Positions 62,388 through 64,000 of a stretch of 64,000 nucleotides of DNA are shown piece after piece (position 1 is the first letter of the stretch; every line of letters starts with the position of its first letter). Position numbers and translations under genes: made by a program. A model generated the notes under the pieces. The model was not told the origin of the DNA, made no database searches, and worked only from the letters and a program-made list of their open reading frames with translations. The stretch is from Eubacterium_G segne (GTDB lineage Bacteria; Bacillota; Clostridia; Lachnospirales; Lachnospiraceae), in NCBI RefSeq assembly GCF_014287775.1, contig NZ_JACOOZ010000001.1, positions 434,001 to 498,000 of the forward strand, in the 5' to 3' direction.

Positions 62388-63365
62388 TCAAATACTTCCT
62401 TTTAATTTATGTAAAAAGTCATAAAATTTTTTCAAACATTTATTTTTACCCACACAATATCGCACATTGTCCTTAAACGAAAATAACTTGTTTTTCTTTA
62501 ATATTTCTTTAGTATTCTCTAGTTCATCCCGAAGTCCATGGTTCATAGAAAAAATATATCTTTTCTTTACATCCCACATTTCAATACTATGAATTATTTT
62601 TTTCTTGTTATCTGAATCCATCCTAATATTCTTTACAGATTCAATTCTATTCTCTGTAAATTTTTTTTGTAAAAATAACTGTTTATGAACATCCTCTGTA
62701 TGGGACACTGAGTTCTTTCTCATAACATAATCCATTAAAGGTTCATCCACAACATAACTTCCACTTGCAAAAGCAACCGGCAAGACAACTTGCAAGTTCT
62801 GACCATACTTTGACAGAAATATGTCTCTATTTTCTATATTTTTACTAAAATCCTCTGTTCGCATCATACAACATCCCGCCCAACTATACGCATGCTCATA
62901 TATGATTGCATTAAACAATCCATTATTTTTTATATAATCAATATCATTTCTAAAAACTGTTCGTTTTCCACTATCAATATTAAAAAAATATCCATTATTA
63001 ATGACTATACCGACATTGCTATTTTCATCAAAAACTTTTACTTTTTTACTTACATTATCAGGATATAATATATCATCTATATCAAACAATTGAAAAAACT
63101 CACCTGTCATAATCTTCAATCCCTGATTAACTGCCGCCGCTGCCCCCTGATTTTCCTGTAACATATATTTAAATGTATATCCTCTTTTTTCTATATCACC
63201 CTTATAACTCCAAATTTTTTCTTCACTATCATCTGTAGAACCATCATTTATTATAATTATTTCTATATCATTATAGTTCTGTTCCAAAATGCTCTTAATA
63301 CACCTATCAATATATTCACTTCCATTAAAACACGGAATAATAATTGAAACTAATCCTTTTTGCAT
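62388..63365 (-). CDS. Family 2 glycosyltransferase
   Basis: A 325-residue GT-A enzyme. The N-terminus has VSIIIPCFNGSEYIDRCIKS, the nucleotide-binding IEIIIINDGSTDDS and the metal-binding DxD region seen as LFDIDDILYPDN. The C-terminal 120 residues are helical and basic. It probably adds one sugar to the lipid-linked repeat unit at the membrane. It overlaps the pyruvyl transferase gene by 16 bases. The sugar donor cannot be predicted. Confidence 0.9.
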   Translation of the reverse strand: MQKGLVSIIIPCFNGSEYIDRCIKSILEQNYNDIEIIIINDGSTDDSEEKIWSYKGDIEKRGYTFKYMLQENQGAAAAVNQGLKIMTGEFFQLFDIDDILYPDNVSKKVKVFDENSNVGIVINNGYFFNIDSGKRTVFRNDIDYIKNNGLFNAIIYEHAYSWAGCCMMRTEDFSKNIENRDIFLSKYGQNLQVVLPVAFASGSYVVDEPLMDYVMRKNSVSHTEDVHKQLFLQKKFTENRIESVKNIRMDSDNKKKIIHSIEMWDVKKRYIFSMNHGLRDELENTKEILKKNKLFSFKDNVRYCVGKNKCLKKFYDFLHKLKGSI

Positions 63366-64000
63366 TGCTTATTTAATACCTTTCTTAAATATTTTCTTGA
63401 TTTTTCTATTTCATCGTTTACCTTCTCCTCATTGTATTGTGTGTCAAAAAGTTCTGCTTCATTATCTATATCAATATTTTCTATTACTCTGTTATCAATT
63501 CCAAACAATTTCTTTATTGTATTCATTCTTGAATTCATAGCGACCTCACCATTCATTAATTTTCTTTCAAAAATTGCAACAGGTGTTTTCAAATTATATG
63601 AAAAAATTGTTCCATGAAACGAGTCAGTACATAATAATCTACAGTTATCAATTAGATATATGAACTCTGCAGGATCTGTACCGTATTCTTTTTTATATTT
63701 CGGGTTATTTAACCAAATGACAGGCAAATTATATCTTAACGATATAATTTTAATTTTTTTATTTAACTCTTCGGATTCTACTCCCAGTAAATACACCAAT
63801 ATATATTCTCTTTTATTTAACCATTTAGGTTTTTGGGCTATTTTTCTCCATTCATCTCCGTTCAATAAAAGTGTCGGATCAACAACCACCGAGGCTTTTT
63901 TACCTATTAATTCTTCTACAATTTCAGCTCCCCTTTGTTCCCTGACAGATATGTTTGGAATTTCTTCTAGCCATTTTTTATATGTAGAAATTTTATTATT
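63350..64000 (-). CDS. Polysaccharide pyruvyl transferase, partial (5' part beyond right edge)
   Basis: The frame is open to the right edge of the window, so the N-terminal part is missing; about 216 codons are visible. Typical C-terminal half motifs of the family are present: ISVREQRGAEIVEELIGKKA, then VVDPTLLLNGDEW and LCTDSFHGTIFSYNLKTPVAIFERK. The family transfers pyruvate from phosphoenolpyruvate onto sugars of surface polymers. A GTG at 63889 would give a shorter frame, but the homologous sequence continues upstream of it. First gene of the visible part of the operon. Confidence 0.88.
   Translation of the reverse strand, partial: NNKISTYKKWLEEIPNISVREQRGAEIVEELIGKKASVVVDPTLLLNGDEWRKIAQKPKWLNKREYILVYLLGVESEELNKKIKIISLRYNLPVIWLNNPKYKKEYGTDPAEFIYLIDNCRLLCTDSFHGTIFSYNLKTPVAIFERKLMNGEVAMNSRMNTIKKLFGIDNRVIENIDIDNEAELFDTQYNEEKVNDEIEKSRKYLRKVLNKQCKKD

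Noticed and set aside
1..64000. CRISPR arrays, rRNA, tRNA, prophage
   Set aside because: No regular spaced repeats, no cloverleaf-type or rRNA segments and no phage structural genes were seen on reading.

Overview
The window comes from a low-GC, spore-forming Gram-positive anaerobe of the class Clostridia, most probably a Lachnospiraceae-type gut bacterium. This is inferred from the yabO/rqcP-yabP-yabQ-divIC-spoIIE block next to HU, a SpoVT gene, AGGAGG-type ribosome sites, rubrerythrin-type oxygen defence, a membrane pyrophosphatase and Rpn-family elements. The genus cannot be fixed from the sequence. I see no rRNA, tRNA, CRISPR array, prophage or complete insertion sequence.

Layout. 0-3.2 kb: sporulation and division block on the minus strand (hup, rqcP, yabP, yabQ, divIC, then spoIIE, cut by the left edge and behind a Spo0A-type promoter). 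3.2-8.3 kb: Leloir galactose genes, with galM and a LacI-family regulator divergent from galK-galT and an operator array between them. 8.3-19.3 kb: a galactose uptake and sensing locus with mglB-mglA-mglC followed by an AraC-type response regulator, a YesM-type kinase, a membrane-anchored sugar-binding protein, a second galactose-binding lipoprotein and an unknown gene. 19.3-27.1 kb: redox and stress genes (aldo/keto reductases, SpoVT, PerR with a flavin reductase-rubredoxin-rubrerythrin fusion, flavodoxins, a CMD-cupin protein, LysR). 27.1-28.3 kb: a graveyard of Rpn and MATE fragments. 28.3-37.5 kb: a fluoride-riboswitch antiporter, a MetE-like protein, regulators, an Rpn gene, a TauE exporter, an M18 peptidase, sfsA and several gene remnants. 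37.6-49.8 kb: housekeeping genes (sbcCD, an amidohydrolase, argF, a spore-lytic GH18 enzyme, hppA, an Lrp-type regulator). 49.8-64 kb: a visibly AT-rich exopolysaccharide locus (paired Wzz/BY-kinase proteins, Ig-like surface protein, ECF sigma factor, two Fe-S proteins of the F420-hydrogenase beta family, an acyltransferase-flippase fusion, a GT2 enzyme and a pyruvyl transferase cut by the right edge).

How the genes work together. Galactose is bound outside the cell, imported by MglABC, converted to the alpha anomer by GalM, phosphorylated by GalK and exchanged by GalT. The LacI-family repressor and a two-component system with dedicated binding proteins probably control this.

The strongest unusual observation is that the main MglB lipoprotein is a natural circular permutation of the galactose-binding fold: the segment that forms residues 1 to about 100 in E. 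coli MglB is at the C-terminus, with nearly all ligand residues kept. Its permease partner MglC carries an extra cytoplasmic coiled coil of about 220 residues, and a normal-order MglB paralogue lies in the same locus. Other notable items are the fluoride riboswitch, the acyltransferase-flippase fusion, complementary defects in the two BY-kinases, an internal ribosome site inside the rubrerythrin fusion, and a spoIIE promoter with the 21-bp spacing known from Bacillus.
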